Assembly: GCA_019925795.1 (NCBI GenBank)
Contig: CM034311.1
Coordinates: forward strand, 12,964,926 to 13,028,925
Direction of reading: 5' to 3'
DNA length: 64,000 nt
Origin: Dendrobium chrysotoxum
Taxonomy: Eukaryota > Streptophyta > Magnoliopsida > Asparagales > Orchidaceae
Shown here piece by piece: positions 23,151-35,265 of the stretch. The notes under the pieces are model-generated. The model saw only the letters and a program-made list of their open reading frames with translations. It did no database searches and was not told where the DNA came from. Within the stretch, counting starts at the first letter, position 1. Every line of letters begins with the position of its first letter. The translations under genes and the position numbers were made by a program.

Positions 23151-24480
23151 GTGGTACATCATCATTTATTTTGCTCTTAATAGCCATTATTGATGATATG
23201 TCAGTGAGTAGGTGATTAAACATTAGATTTGAAAAATAGTGCTTCAAGCATTATAGTTATCTAAAAGGTATCTAAAAATTCTTTTAATTGCAGTCATATG
23301 GGATTCTTTGGGATCAACTTGAAATCTAGCACAAAGACATACTCTAAACATTATATCAGGTATGTTATATATTTCTCCACTCATCCCCCCAGTCACCCTC
23401 ATCACCAGTAGCATTGGCTTATCGAGGAAGGAGAAGCGGGAGGAAAAGAGAAAGCTGCATTTTGGTCATCAATATGCCTCATCATGATATAAGAATTATT
23501 CAGGTATAGGTAGGTAACTGATAGCATACCTCTATTTTCAAAGATTTTGATTTTGACTATTCAATTTCTCAATCTATTATATTTTCCACAAATTTAGTGC
23601 ACTTCATTCATACAACATTTTATATGTAATATTATTGATTAATCTTGACATTTTGACTAGATAATTAAATGTAATATTATTGATTAATCTTGACATTTTG
23701 ACTAGATAATTTCATATTTTTTTAAGTAAATTGAAAGTTATTATATTTTAAATAACTTGCACTAAATAGAATTTGAGTATTTTATTTAAGCATACAGTTA
23801 ATACAAATATTGTGAATGAAAATAGGTATGTGATTGGATAATAGTTGGTTATTATTAATATTATAATTCTATGAAATAATATGTGTAAGGATAAGTAAAA
23901 GGTTAGTTTTTTTTATATTAATTGAAGATTGGCTGGCCTGTACAAGATGGTGGGCCAATGAGCTTTCCTTTAAACACTATGGTTTGGTGTTATCCTTGAC
24001 TGATTCACATGATACACTAATTGGGAGTTATAAGGAGTTATTATTATGCCAATGGACAAGGAGTGACAACTCTGTTTACTGAGCTAATAGTTACTAATTA
24101 TATATTTTACTATTATTTTATGTGTGGTTTATTGCTTCTACATAGATTCATAATTATATAACTGTTATTACTATGAATTGATAGATGATATACATACTGC
24201 TTCTTTATTGTGCTTTAATTTAGTTGTAAGATTTAGTGGCCTGCTAAGCTCTTTAGCTCATTATATGTGGTTTAAATAATTTCATATCAGGGCAGAGGAT
24301 CAGATTCCTCATGTTTCACTTCTTTTATTTTAGTTATTCTTTTGTACTCAAGAGTGGATGATGTGTTATATTTATAAGATTCTTGAGTATTATATATAAT
24401 TTTTGGGAGTATGAATACAAATATATTGGTGTTTTGATTACTAGATTTATTTTTATTTATATTATTATTAATATAAATGA
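23151..24480. other. Noncoding filler with a possible decayed Copia LTR end
   Basis: No gene seen. A 45-bp tandem duplication lies at 23624-23711. At 24283-24302 the sequence TTTCATATCAGGGCAGAGG resembles a mutated tRNA-Met PBS (TGGTATCAGAGC), so about 23900-24282 could be the end of another Copia LTR. No partner LTR was found, so this is weak. Confidence 0.3.
23624..23711. repeat. 45-bp tandem duplication
   Basis: ATGTAATATTATTGATTAAT is the start of both copies (23624 and 23669), which are almost identical over 43-45 bases. Confidence 0.95.
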
Positions 24481-25870
24481 AATTAGATAGCTCTTGTTAT
24501 TATTACATTAAAGATAAAAGAATAATTCTCCAAATTATATTCTGGGGCATGACACACGCATCACATAAATATTCCTTTGTAAAATCTAGTTTAGATATCC
24601 CCTTTACTAATTCTAAGTGCATGCTCTTCTTAAGTGTCCTCATACTAGTGTGACACAGTCTCCTGTGCCACCACCATGACTCATCTATGATGGTTTTCAA
24701 GAAACACGTTACACTAGATTTTTGTTATACATTTAAGATCAATCTTGTATATATTATTAACTCATAGCCCTTCTAAAATAATTTTATTATTTAACATGAG
24801 TAAGCTTTTATCAGAATAAAACTTGATATCAAAACTTTTGTCACATTATTACCTAATAGTTAATAAGTTATATTTTAATCCATCTACTAAAAAAACTTTC
24901 TCAATAGTAAAATTATTTGCCTTATCTACAGTACCTTTGCCAATGACTTTCTTGGTGGTATTATCCTCAATAGTCACTTTTCTGCCATATATGGACTCCT
25001 ACACGATGAATTTATTTCAATCTCTAGTTATATGTCATGAGCATTTGCTATACATGTACCACATTCTATAATTTGACTCCTTGAAAGGGAACACCTATAA
25101 ATACACTAAATTGTAACTTTAGGAACCCAAATAAACTTGGGTCCCCCAATGCAATATAATGTATGTATGTCATGATATGTGTTCCTGAGGCCTTAGGCAT
25201 CCAAATATATGGGTGTAATGGTGGACTCTATGTGAACAGACTTGTACACTATCCTACCATGTTGCAAGAATAACTTGTGACTCCTAAAAATGAATTTGAT
25301 AATCTATGCAATAAACAACTCTGCCTCTTATAGAAGGATGCATGTGATGCCCTAATAGGTTATTTGTGAGTATTGAGTGCAAATGCTCAAAATTCAATGA
25401 CTTATTTTCTAAGGCATTCATTTACACGTTTAATTAATCCTACCTTAACTTGTATTGTATGCTCAACTTCTTGTAGATGCAGCACCTCAACTTTTAATAT
25501 TTTATATGAAGTGTCTAATTCAATATGCATGAGGTTTTATTCTTTTAAATTATTTCATAAAATATTGTATTCCTTTTTAAAATTATAATGCTCGTCTTGT
25601 AGTGTGTTATGTTTTTTTTTTTTTTAACATGTAAATCTTTTCTTTAGCTTTTATAACTACAATGTTATTGCTATGTAAAAGAAAGCAATTCATCATATGA
25701 GTACTCATTTAAATGATTTTCATCTGTATCACTTGAGTTGTCCTTTGCCATCAAGCATAAGTTTGTGATCTCTTCTTCTACTTCAGTCTCAGAAGAGTCA
25801 GAATATGAATTTGCCCAGAAAGCTCTATGAGAATTTCTTTAATCCTTTTTCTAATCTATTATTCATACCT
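24480..25870 (-). pseudogene. Copia fragment: gag tail, protease, GAG-pre-integrase
   Basis: Minus-strand order from high to low coordinates: RAFWANSYSDSSETEVEEEI and NLCLMAKDNSSDTDE (25835-25720) from the gag tail; a decayed spacer with coiled-coil traces; the protease end TKKVIGKGTV, NFTIEKVFLVDGL (25000-24860); QLCDKSFDIKFYSDK-like sequence; then WWWHRRLCHTSMRTLKK and GISKLDFTKEYLCDAC (24680-24550) of the pre-integrase zinc domain. LTRs and the rest of pol are missing. It is closely related to the other SIRE-like copies here, and stops and shifts are common. Confidence 0.8.
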
Positions 25871-26289
25871 TATGATTTAGTATTTTTCATGAAATAAATC
25901 ATGTGAATTAAATGGTGTTAAGTTCAACAGCCATAAATTAAAGTGGTTATTATTGCACTTAGTAGAGCTTAAAGTTCATAAACTTTTTCCTTCTTATAAC
26001 TCTTATCTTTTGTCCAAGGGTGGAGGTAGAAAGTTTTATTAGTGGGGGCACAAATTGATAATTTTTAAAATGTTCTCATTCTTTTTTCGGTTGATTTTTT
26101 ATCTTTCTACTTAATAATTCATAGTGAAATAATATTTTAATCTTTTGAGAGTACTAATATTTATTTTAATCAATTATTAAATTCTATATCTATTTTATAT
26201 ATTATACATAAATCTATAATTATCTTATTTTATTTTAAATATTTAGGAGTTAGTTTTATAAAAAAAATTATATCATGCAAACAGCTTTT

Positions 26290-26292
<3 letters not shown>

Positions 26293-26345
<53 letters not shown>
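26293..26345. repeat. (TA)n microsatellite
   Basis: About 53 bases of uninterrupted TA dinucleotides. Confidence 0.97.
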
Positions 26346-26348
<3 letters not shown>

Positions 26349-26477
26349 TTTTATTGATATAATTTTTTTTACTAATATGATATATCTAAATAAAGTTATT
26401 AATTATAAATTTATGCTTTTTGTAGAACTTAATTATAATTTAACTAAAAATAATGACCCATGAAGCGTGTGTTCATT

Positions 26478-26550
26478 CTTTGGCCGCATGGCTAAGACGT
26501 TGGTATGTCGAAGTAGGGTTGGAGGTTTGAATCTAGTGAGAGTCACTTTT
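26478..26550 (+). other. tRNA-like stretch (A box, B box, T-run)
   Basis: TGGCTAAGACGTTGG resembles a pol III A box, GGTTTGAATC resembles the B box (usually GGTTCGAATC), and TTTTTT follows at 26549. The cloverleaf arms do not pair convincingly, so this is probably a tRNA-derived fragment within a transposon, not a tRNA gene. Confidence 0.25.
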
Positions 26551-26665
26551 TTGTTATTTATAACTGTAATTTTAATTTTAAAATAAATTTTATGGGCTTT
26601 TTTATTGATGGGCCAATGGGGGCTTGGGCCCCCAGGGCTCCCACTACAACTATGCCAGTGCTTGT

Positions 26666-27384
26666 ATCTCACTATTTTAATTTGATCACATGGAGATTAG
26701 ATCATGACTCTTATTTCTTAGGAATTATATTATTTCAATTCAATCTAACAAATATCAATATTTTTACTCCACTATTTTGATAAGGTCAAGTTAATTTTAG
26801 TATAATTATTATGCCCTGCTATTTTGATCTAATCTGATAGAAAGGTTTTCTTGATTTCTTATTTTAATCTATATGAGACTAATACACTATTCTTCCATGT
26901 TTAGTCCATAGCGCATTCATTATTCTTAGATCGTAGGAATTTTAATGCCAACACATACAGTTCTCTTATTGTTCATCACATCTATTGTGATTCATCTGTT
27001 GACCTCCTTTCTCTACATAGAACATCATCAAATATATCCAACTCGTTCATGGGTTTATCCTTCGTTGAACGTGATCATCTTTAGACTTGAAAGCCATCAA
27101 TTATCTTTAGAGTTAAAAGCCATCAATTGATTCTAATTTATGCAGTCCTTACATAATTCATCGTCGCACTTGGAATTGGATTCTATGTGATGTTCATGTT
27201 CATGATCAAATTTGAGGATGTGTTAGTGAATGTGAAAATGATTAAGTTTTTTTATGAGAATTGTATGTGTGAAGTTTCATTTGAGTGAAAATCTTCACCC
27301 ATACAAAAAAAATAAAATTGATCGGGGCCTCATATCAAGAAATGAATAGTATGATCGTGTCCAAATTGTTGCCCATAAACTAAG
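26666..27384. other. AT-rich region without recognisable features
   Basis: I see no coding sequence, LTR ends or tandem structure in these 0.7 kb. Confidence 0.4.
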
Positions 27385-27665
27385 ATCCCTCCAACCACCA
27401 ATGCCTGCCAACTATGGTCCCTCCAACCTCCTTCGCTCATCAACTATAATCCCTTCGACCTCCGTCGCTCGTCGACTACGATCCCTCTAACCTCTGTTGC
27501 TCGCCGACTATGATCCCTCCAACCTCCTTTGCTTGTCAACTACAGTCCCTCCGACCTCCATCACCCACCAACTAGGGCCCCTTCGACCACCATCATCTAA
27601 CTACTATCCATATGACCTCCGTCATTTGCCTTCTACAGTCCCTCCGACCTCTATCGCTCAAATGC
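27385..27665 (+). repeat. 30-bp minisatellite, about nine units
   Basis: Unit approximates CTATGGTCCCTCCGACCTCC followed by an ATCGCCCACCAA-like stretch. The same unit recurs about thirty times at 49755-50645. Confidence 0.92.
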
Positions 27666-28025
27666 AATCCTACCAACCAAATAAACAAGCCAACACTCTC
27701 TTGAGAACAGATCTCATGACATTGGGCTCATCCAACCCCAACCATGTAAAGTATTCTATATGATATATATTTGCTGCATTGAGCCAATGCCTTCACCCGA
27801 GGAAGGGAACCACTTGTAATTAACAACAACCAGTAGTGGATTCATTTCAATTGGGCAAGGCTCTATGATTTTTCTACTTTTTCAAAGTTTTCCATATAAA
27901 AATTAGGGTGCCTCTTATAAACTCTTACACCCCTCTCTCTTTATCTATATGTGTGGTGAATCTTCATTCAAAGCTAAGATCATAAGCTCTTTACATCTCT
28001 ATTACCACGAATGTTCTAGGACCCA
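27385..28025 (+). mobile_element. H: 3' part of a Gypsy-like 5' LTR
   Basis: A minisatellite (27385-27665) is followed by a block (27666-28025) that is repeated at 50640-51008 and 54669-54995, including ATGACATTGGGCTCATCCA, GAGCCAATGCCTTC, CACCCCTCTCTCTTTAT and ATCTTCATTCAAAGCTA. At 28031 TTGGCACCATCTATTGG resembles the PBS TTGGCGCCGTCTGTGGG of plant Gypsy elements, which suggests an LTR end at about 28025. The 5' half of this LTR is missing. Confidence 0.6.
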
Positions 28026-28030
28026 AGAGT

Positions 28031-28396
28031 TTGGCACCATCTATTGGAAATGATTCTTGTCTGGGAGGCAACCTTTTTACTACATCGAAAGGCCTTTCAT
28101 GTCAATATCCTGGGCACAATTTAAGCGAGATAGTCCTTTTTTCCATTACCTATTATCAGGTCCAAAAGAAGTATTTCGATATTGAGAACAACATCACTAC
28201 AACAGCAAGCATGTGTTATTCTATCACCACTCAACTAACACCCATTACTATATTAATATCATGGAAAGCAAATTTGGACTTGGCGGGAACCTTGGTTGCA
28301 ATCTTAAATACAAATATAGTCAAGAAAATTCCTCAAATATTTTTCATATCAAAAAATAATAATCTTGTTGGCAACTGTTGGTGGTTTATTTGAAAG
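28031..28396 (+). other. Start of H internal region, open but uncharacterised frame
   Basis: Begins with the PBS-like TTGGCACCATCTATTGG. A 120-codon open frame follows (through codons such as SCQYPGHNLSEIV, KKYFDIENNITTT, WKANLDLAGTLVA). It begins with TTG and has no ATG until codon 62, and I recognise no domain. It is cut at about 28397 by the G2 LTR end. It is probably untranslated leader or gag remnant of H; no function is assigned. Confidence 0.35.
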
Positions 28397-30427
28397 CGGG
28401 TTTTGAAAAATTTTAATCTTCTTTGGGGAATTCAAAATTAAAATTAAAATTTGATTCTAAAATCAAACATCCCATCAAAAATATTATACCACCTTGGGAG
28501 GTGGAAATAAAATTTCAGAATGGGGTTTAGATTTAGAATTATAAATCCTGGCTTGAATATCGTAACCGAATTTAAAAGAGAACTTCATATGGCCCCGAAG
28601 GGTCAAAATGGAGTTCAGTCAAATATCGAGCTACGATAATCAAGAGGAGTGATCGTTAATTTTATATCTGAATTCATTTTAACAAAAGATATATCTCCCC
28701 GAAGGGAGAAGATATCATTTGTTAATAATCGTTCGAACATAACGATAACGATAATCAATAATTTAATTTTCCCAATGAAGACTAATTGAATTTTGAAAAT
28801 CAATTTTGAAAATCAGTTGTGGGTTCTAAATCTCCTACGAGCGCAAGCCCTTGTAGTTAATTACATCGTGGGAGACCGGAGTCCCCTACGAAAACTTTCG
28901 ATTAAAATAATGATAGAAATTTGTTTAGAGATTTTCTAGGAATTATATCAAAGATATGAAATTGGAATTTCAAAGGGGATTGGAGCAAGATTGAACACTT
29001 ATTTTGGAATCAAATGAGGAAGGGTAGGGGACACTTTAGGATTCTAAAATAATTCAGAAGTGCCCCGATCTAAGCTAAGTGTTGGGCTTTAAATTTTGGA
29101 TTGAAAGAATATTTAATTTGAGTTGAGCATTTTATTAGAAATTTGGGATTATATTCCTAGAGGTTGGGGTCTTATGATTCAAAAAGAGACCTGCCCTAGA
29201 TCTTAGATCTAAATTTGGACACTGGAACACAGTAGTCCGAACCTAACTAATGCAGTGCAAAATTTGGACTTACCCCGGCCTGGATTGGGGAGCCAGCTAA
29301 ACCACCTAAACGCTTCAAAACCATGAGTTCGGTCTTTTGATGTAGAGTGATCGGGGACGTTATTTAAGATTGGTTTAAGAAGTTAGGGTCGACATCTAGA
29401 GTATATTCCTAATTGACCCCTTGTCTCATGTTGGGTGGAATGCTTAGACTAAAATGCAATTAAGATTTTAATTTAATTAGTTTCTAATGCGATGCGTGCT
29501 GGTTAAAGTATCCAAATCTGGTATGCATGAAATTTTAAAAAAGGCTTATAAAATAAATTTTTTGAAAAGACTAGACTTCCCCAGAACCAGCACCTCATCC
29601 TCATAGGTCGGATTATCTGGACTCTACCCGCAGGCGGGGAAGTGTCTCATAGCAAGGGGGGAGAGAGATGCAATAATATGCATGCGACCCCGGATGATTC
29701 CAGCTATTCCCTAGGTCGTTAAGTTTCTATATTATTTAAATCTTAAAATTTTAAATATTAGTTATGAGTAAAAATATTTTTAGTCCTTAAAGAGCCTAAC
29801 GAAATTCAGGCTAAAACAAAAACGACATGCAAACGCCAAAGAACTAGGAAAAACAGGCAATCTATACGCAATCAAATCAAATTAAAATGCATTAAATAAT
29901 CAAACTAATTAAATAAATGTCCATAGGCAAATTGCCTTGCTTATTACAACCCAGATTTACATGAATTAAAAGTGGCCGGGCACCACTAACAACAATCCGG
30001 ATTCTAATCCTAATACAGACGCAAGTGACCTTGAGTGGGATACTCTCTGTCTTCAACCCCTCGGTCTTCTCCTCCTTGAGCTCGTTGGGTTCTTCGTGAT
30101 CTGATACCCAAATGGAAAAGAGAACTCTTCCCTTGAAGGGAAGGTTGCTCTTTCCACTTTGGGTAGTAAAATGACCCAAATTTGGAGTTCCAAATGGATA
30201 AGGACTATCCCCCAAAGTGGTATCCTTTCCTCTTTGGAATCCAACCTTTGGATCTATGTATCCCAAACTCAAAGTGCCACTTTCACAACTCAATACTCAA
30301 ATGAATTACATAAATATAAAAATAAAAATTCTAGACTCTCCTGCAAGGTTATCCTAAGAATTTAAATATTAAAATCATCCCAAGAGGTTATATATATGTG
30401 CATATAAAAATAAACATACTTGTCCAC

Positions 30428-30535
30428 GCTCTTTTTTATTTGGGGGCTAAGCAGCTGAAGCACCTGTAGCATTTATATTTATAATTTATTTAGCCCCCTT
30501 TATTTCCCTGCACGAGCGTGGCCACCTGCAAAAAA
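30428..30535. other. Long interrupted inverted repeat in the G2 LTR
   Basis: CCACGCTC and GGGGGCTAA on the left pair with TTAGCCCCC and GAGCGTGG on the right, around a 45-base loop. RNA from either strand could fold into an extended hairpin. Confidence 0.8.
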
Positions 30536-31104
30536 TCCAGTGAGCATCCAGATCGTTCCTAACCAAAGGGTAATCTAGTCGCCCATCACATCAATCCATA
30601 GAGTGTAGTAAAAGTAAACAAACATATCAATCAATTTCAATCACAACATGCAATGAAAACTCAGAAAACCCGGCACACAGCAGAAAAGTAAACACCGGAC
30701 TAACCTAGATCTAGAGTCGGTTGTCCTAGCAAACCATCTAAAGTGTGTGTAGTAGGTCGTGTGGCTGGGGTAGATCCTAAGCTGGGAAATCTGTTGAAGT
30801 TGTTTAATGTTTGAGTTTGTTAAGGCTAAAAGGGAACTTTATGTTCAGGTTTAAATATTAATGAGTTAAAATTTGATTTAAACACATTTTAATTGTTAAA
30901 TAATTGCTACCTTTGTTGCTCACCGAGGCCGTGAAGTTTATTTCACCTTCCTTGGGGCTAAGTTAATAGCCTCATAGGCCTGGGTTACCCAGTATTATCG
31001 GGGTTGATTAAATTGATTTAGTTTATTGAAAATTAAGGATTAATTAATATTAATTAAGTTATTTAATTACTGATTTTAAAAGTTAAATTAGTTTATGTTT
31101 TCTA

Positions 31105-31370
31105 TCAACAGGTTCGTGGCATTGTGCCACCAGGCTCGAGGAACCAGGCCTCCTTAGGACTTAGCCCCGTAGCCCGGAGTAGTCCATCCTAAAAACCTTG
31201 CTGATGTAGTTGAATTAAGGGTTTTAATTTGGTTAGGTAATCAAAAATAACTTAATTTTGATATTTAACACCCCATTGAATCCATTCGTGGCATTGTGCC
31301 ACCAGGCTCGAGGAACCAGGCCTCCGTAGGACACTTAGCCCCGCAGCCCGGAGTAATCCATCCAATAAAG
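31105..31370 (-). repeat. Two tandem ~175-bp units in the G2 LTR
   Basis: Both hold TTCGTGGCATTGTGCCACCA, GGCTCGAGGAACCAGGCCTC and TTAGCCCCG.AGCCCGGAGT. GTGGCA-TTG-TGCCAC is itself a hairpin. Inverse relatives occur three times at 1345-1800. The two copies here are much better conserved than those in G1. Confidence 0.9.
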
Positions 31371-32833
31371 TTCATCTTTGGAGTGTTTGTTATAAATTTG
31401 AGTGTTGGTTGAGTGTTTTATTAATAAAGTTAAACTTTTCTGAAATTTTAATAAATTATTGGAATTTTAGAAATTATTGGAATTATTTAATTATGCTAAT
31501 TAAGGGGTCCAAAAGTTGACTTTTCAATTTAAAGCTCATTTTATACGTTTTAGATTTTTAATAAATACTAGACATTATGATGAGTTGTTATACTATTAGT
31601 ACACTCAATTTGGAGTTTTCTATGAAAAATTATGATTTTTTGAAGTTCGGGCCTTGATTTGAACTATGGTTGACCAAAAGGTTGACTTTTTGATTTTGAC
31701 CAGATTTTGGAGGTTTGACATTTTAAAAAATACTAGACCTTAATTGGAGTTGATTGACACTAAGTATGTTTAATTTGGATTTTTCTATAATTAGTTATGA
31801 ATTTTCAAAGTTTCACTAATTATTGAATTTTTTTAAATTGCTTAATTAGGAAGGTTTTGATCATTTTGATCCAAACTCAACCCAAACTGCATGGAATCAA
31901 CCCCAAAGGTCAGTAATTACCCATGGGAGTGTTTCCAAGTGTTTGAAAATTATTTTGGATTTTTAATAATTTTTAATTAATTAATTTAATTAATTGTTAA
32001 TTTTTATTAAAAATCCAATTAATGTTTAATTAGGAGTCCAGTCAAGGAGATTTTATTTTTCCTAGGTAGAGGACTACGTTTTGGTCAATTTGAGGTATTA
32101 TTTGTATTTTTTAGAGTTAATTTGGATTTATTGTATTTTTTTGAATTTTCTGGGTCCTTAAAAGGGCTGAAACTTTGGGTAATTAATTTTCTAACCTAAT
32201 GACCTCCAAATTCAATGACATTTGAACCTAAGGTACATGGTTTCACTAAGTTTACTATATTCAAGTTTCACCCCTATTAGGTGTGTGTACAATCTCCTAG
32301 GAATTTTCTAAATTTTCTAGACTTTTCCTTAGTTATTTTTCTTAGGTGCCTCTACTATTCAAATAGGCTTGAAATTTGGTGTCTAACCCTGATACATATT
32401 CAATCATACCACACAAATTATGCAGCCTAATTCTACAGAAAAATGGTGTTATGAATTTTCAAAATTTTGGGTCCAAAATGGACCCATTCTCTTAAAAATT
32501 CACTTAAAAATTCACATCACAAAAAACTACAGAGCATCTAATCCTAGAAAAATTACAGAATATGCCTAAGATGCTCAGGAACATTCCACCAAAATTTGGG
32601 ATCCATTTTATCCTTGGATTGCAAGAAAATTGAGAAAAATGAAAATCAAATAAATGCAAATTTCTCCCAATCCAGGGCTCAAAACAACTTAATTTTAAAA
32701 TTAATAAATACTACATTTAATTACCTTTCTAACGAGCCCAAGAACGTCCAATTTGGTGGAAAATTCAATTTTCTGTGAATTTTAGAAGATTTCGAGCATT
32801 TAAATCATTTTTTATTCAATAATAATAATAATA

Positions 32834-32990
32834 AACGGCGGCGGCAATGATTGCACCGCCGCTGCCAGAATCTGACACGTGGCAGACACGTGTCGACGCC
32901 AGAGGTGTCACTTAACCACGTCGGATCCAGCGATGCGATGGTCAAAATAGGAAACAGCGGGATCGACGGCCAGGAATGCGCCACGTGGCC
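32834..32990. promoter_or_regulatory. GC-rich G-box cluster with a hairpin in the G2 LTR
   Basis: Three CACGTG cores (32876-32881, 32887-32892, 32982-32987) and one CCACGTCGG lie within 115 bases, next to an inverted repeat GGCGGCAATG/ATTGCACCGCC (32836-32862). G-boxes bind plant bZIP and bHLH factors. The surrounding DNA is AT-rich, so this island stands out. It is probably a promoter element of the LTR; this is inference. Confidence 0.5.
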
Positions 32991-33849
32991 CTTCTTGACC
33001 ACGAGAGATCCCGCGTACGAACCCAGGGGCAGACGACGCGGTCTGCCAGATCTGCCAATTCTATGCAGTTCATTTTGAATAGAAAACTTTAAATGCTGAT
33101 ATATCCCAAAATACTCGACGAAATTCGACGAAATTTGAACTGTAGCTAGAGGGCAACATAATCTTGCAATGCCTGGAGTTTGGAGGCTCCATGCATTGTA
33201 GATTTCCTACAGTTTCAAATTAAAATTTTACCTAAAAGTGAGGATAACTTACAATCTACCTGGTGGTTTTTTTGCAAACTTGGGCTCCTTTTGCTCCTGC
33301 TGATGTCCTCTACAAGTTTGTTGAAGACCCCAATAGATTTTGACGGCTGGATTTGAAGATATCGAAGAGAGATGATATTTCTCTCTTTTCTCTCTCTCTT
33401 TCCACTAAAATGATGGTTTGAGTGGTGAAAATGGTGGGGGAAGGCTTGGAATGGCCTTGGGAGGTGTTGGAGAGTATGGGAAACTCTTGGAGAGCTTTGG
33501 GGTTACTGGAGTTTGGGACTTTGGCAAAAAATGAACAAGATGAGGGTTAGGATAAGTTTTTGCCCACTTACCCCTCATGATTTGAAATGGGTGGTTAGGA
33601 TTCAATCAAGAGTGCTTTTGATGCTTGCCAAGTATCCCATGAGCAGCCTAAAACCTACAGAAGGCTGGTGGATGAGAGGGATTTCCTTGAGCCAAGAGGA
33701 GGGGGACCACATCTCTTTTTCTCTATTTGGATAAACCAAGCCTAAGCAAGGTTTAGGGGGCTGATTTGTGGCTTCTTAGGAAAGGAAATTAATCTCTTTT
33801 GAGCAGGTTGGGGCAGGTTTTGGGAGAGGGAAAAGGGTTGTCCATGTGG

Positions 33850-34400
33850 CATGGTCAAATGCCCATGACTTGGCCTCATTTCAATAAAACTTGACCCATT
33901 GACTTGTTGGCTAGCCAATGGTGACTAGGATGTGCATGGGAGGAGTCAAATGTGCTGTAGGAGTCAATATTAAGGGATATGGGGCCATGGTGTTGAGGCT
34001 TTGAGTGAATACATGGAATTGGAGAGGGTTTTGACCCCTCCAAATAGGTTGACCAAGTCAAACCTAGGGAGGATTGACTTGGAAGTCTTTGTACATGTCA
34101 TGAGTGTCCAAACAAATGATTTTGAAGCATTAGATTGGTTTGAGATGGATTCAAATGTTGAAAATAACAATGGTTGGGTTAAAGGTGGATTTAGTCAACC
34201 ATAGTTGACTTGGTCAAACAAGTCAAACCAAGGAGTGGGTTTGATTTCAATGGATCTCAAATATCATAGAAAATTCATTGATAGGGGTTTCAAGGGTTTA
34301 AAATGTTGAACGATGTTAAATTTTGGTCAAAAATCCAAAAACCCCTTTAAAGGGTATTTTGGTCATTTTGACCTCTGGTGAACCCTGGGTCGAGGTGGGT
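33850..34400. promoter_or_regulatory. TTGAC/GTCAA-rich block (W-box-like) in the G2 LTR
   Basis: More than ten TTGAC or GTCAA cores in about 550 bases, including TTGACCCATTGACTTG, GTTGACCAAGTCAAACC and TAGTTGACTTGGTCAAAC. A comparable block is in G1 at 6595-7100. W-boxes (TTGACC/T) are WRKY binding sites. Confidence 0.45.
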
Positions 34401-34929
34401 CCAAAAAGATATAGATTAATGTTAAACACATCAATATCAAGGGTCTGGAGGTGATTAGAGGGTTTGGGGGAAACTCCAAGGTCAAATTTCTCTAGATAAC
34501 GGGTCCAGTGGCACGGGCCGTAAATATTTGAAGGTTTTACAGCCTTTGGATTTAAATCTTATTTTGGGGGTTAGAGACTCCAAAACTTGCTCAAATTTGG
34601 AGGGTTTCCTGTAGAGACATATCACATCAGTATGCAACTGACATATCATGAATCGGAGGTCATTTGACTGGGGTTTAAAATATTTGAAAGTTCCCTGGAA
34701 AAGGCTTTTAGGACATAGGCCTCTAGCTTTGGGTTTTCGATTTGAAAACTTGGATTTGAATTGGACTTTGGATTTGAATGCTTGAGCTTGAATTATCTAA
34801 ATCATTCATGATCATTTGGGTGATCATAAGATGATTGGATAGAGCTTGGGTTAAATTAGAGGCAAGATCAAGGTTGAAATTATAATTGGAATAAGGAAAA
34901 GCTTGAGGTTTGAATAGATTTAAAAATTG

Positions 34930-35265
34930 GATTTGATTGAAGTTTGAATTGAGCTAAGATCTGGACTAATCCTAGATCTAGATTAATTTAAGGTCTAGGC
35001 TGATCCTAAAGTCTGAGTAGATCTAAGAGCCTGGAGCCTGAGAGAATTTTAAGGCTTTGATAGATTCTGAAATATGGAGTCTATGAACACCCTGAGATCT
35101 AGGAAAATCTTAAGATCTATAGTCTAGGGGATCTTAGGTTCTAGGATCTAGAAGAATCCTAGTATCTAGAGTAGGTCCTAAGATCTAGTGTCTGGAAAAA
35201 TCCTAAGATCTGGAGTAGATCCTAGGGCCTGGATTAACCTGAGATCTGGGTTGGATCCTAATGGC
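34930..35265. repeat. Degenerate 28-32-bp repeats around GATCTAGGAT/ATCCTAAGATCT
   Basis: About ten degenerate units such as GAGTAGATCCTAAGATCT, immediately inside the LTR start. Confidence 0.8.

Larger units (their letters stand above)
9308..23500 (+). mobile_element. Copia-1: SIRE/Maximus-like element split by a younger insertion
   Basis: Order on the plus strand: 5' LTR 9308-11324, degenerate PBS, gag, protease, integrase, RT and RNase H to about 16165, a noncoding spacer, then after the 17026-22583 insertion an env-like third ORF. Copia order (integrase before RT), the long LTR, the long coiled-coil gag tail and an ORF after RNase H together fit the SIRE/Maximus lineage. No 3' LTR was found, so the 3' end is lost. 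All coding parts are broken. Confidence 0.8.
26010..26665. mobile_element. Possible class II-like remnant
   Basis: Left end AGGGTGGAGGTAGAAAG with AGTGGGGGCACAAAT, right end GGGGGCTTGGGCCCCC, AGGGCTCCCACTAC. These resemble the degenerate ends GGCGGAGCTAG..CTCCGCC common on short plant DNA elements. A similar left end occurs at 60163-60205. Target duplication and clean inverted ends are not visible. The interior holds a TA repeat and a tRNA-like stretch. Confidence 0.3.

Noticed and set aside
24823..25071. 82-codon plus-strand frame
   Set aside because: Antisense of a Copia protease fragment (LLVDGL and TIEDNTTKK are readable on the minus strand).
26275..26463. Frame with alternating Ile-Tyr (also 53359-53598)
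   Set aside because: Translation of (TA)n microsatellites.
26478..26550. Functional tRNA gene
   Set aside because: B box is imperfect and acceptor and anticodon arms do not pair; kept only as a tRNA-like stretch.
28031..28393. 120-codon protein gene
   Set aside because: The frame starts with TTG inside a PBS-like sequence, lacks an ATG for 60 codons and ends at a transposon joint.
33405..34204. Several 60-70-codon frames on both strands
   Set aside because: They overlap each other within the giant G2 LTR, with no homology recognised and no preserved counterpart in G1.
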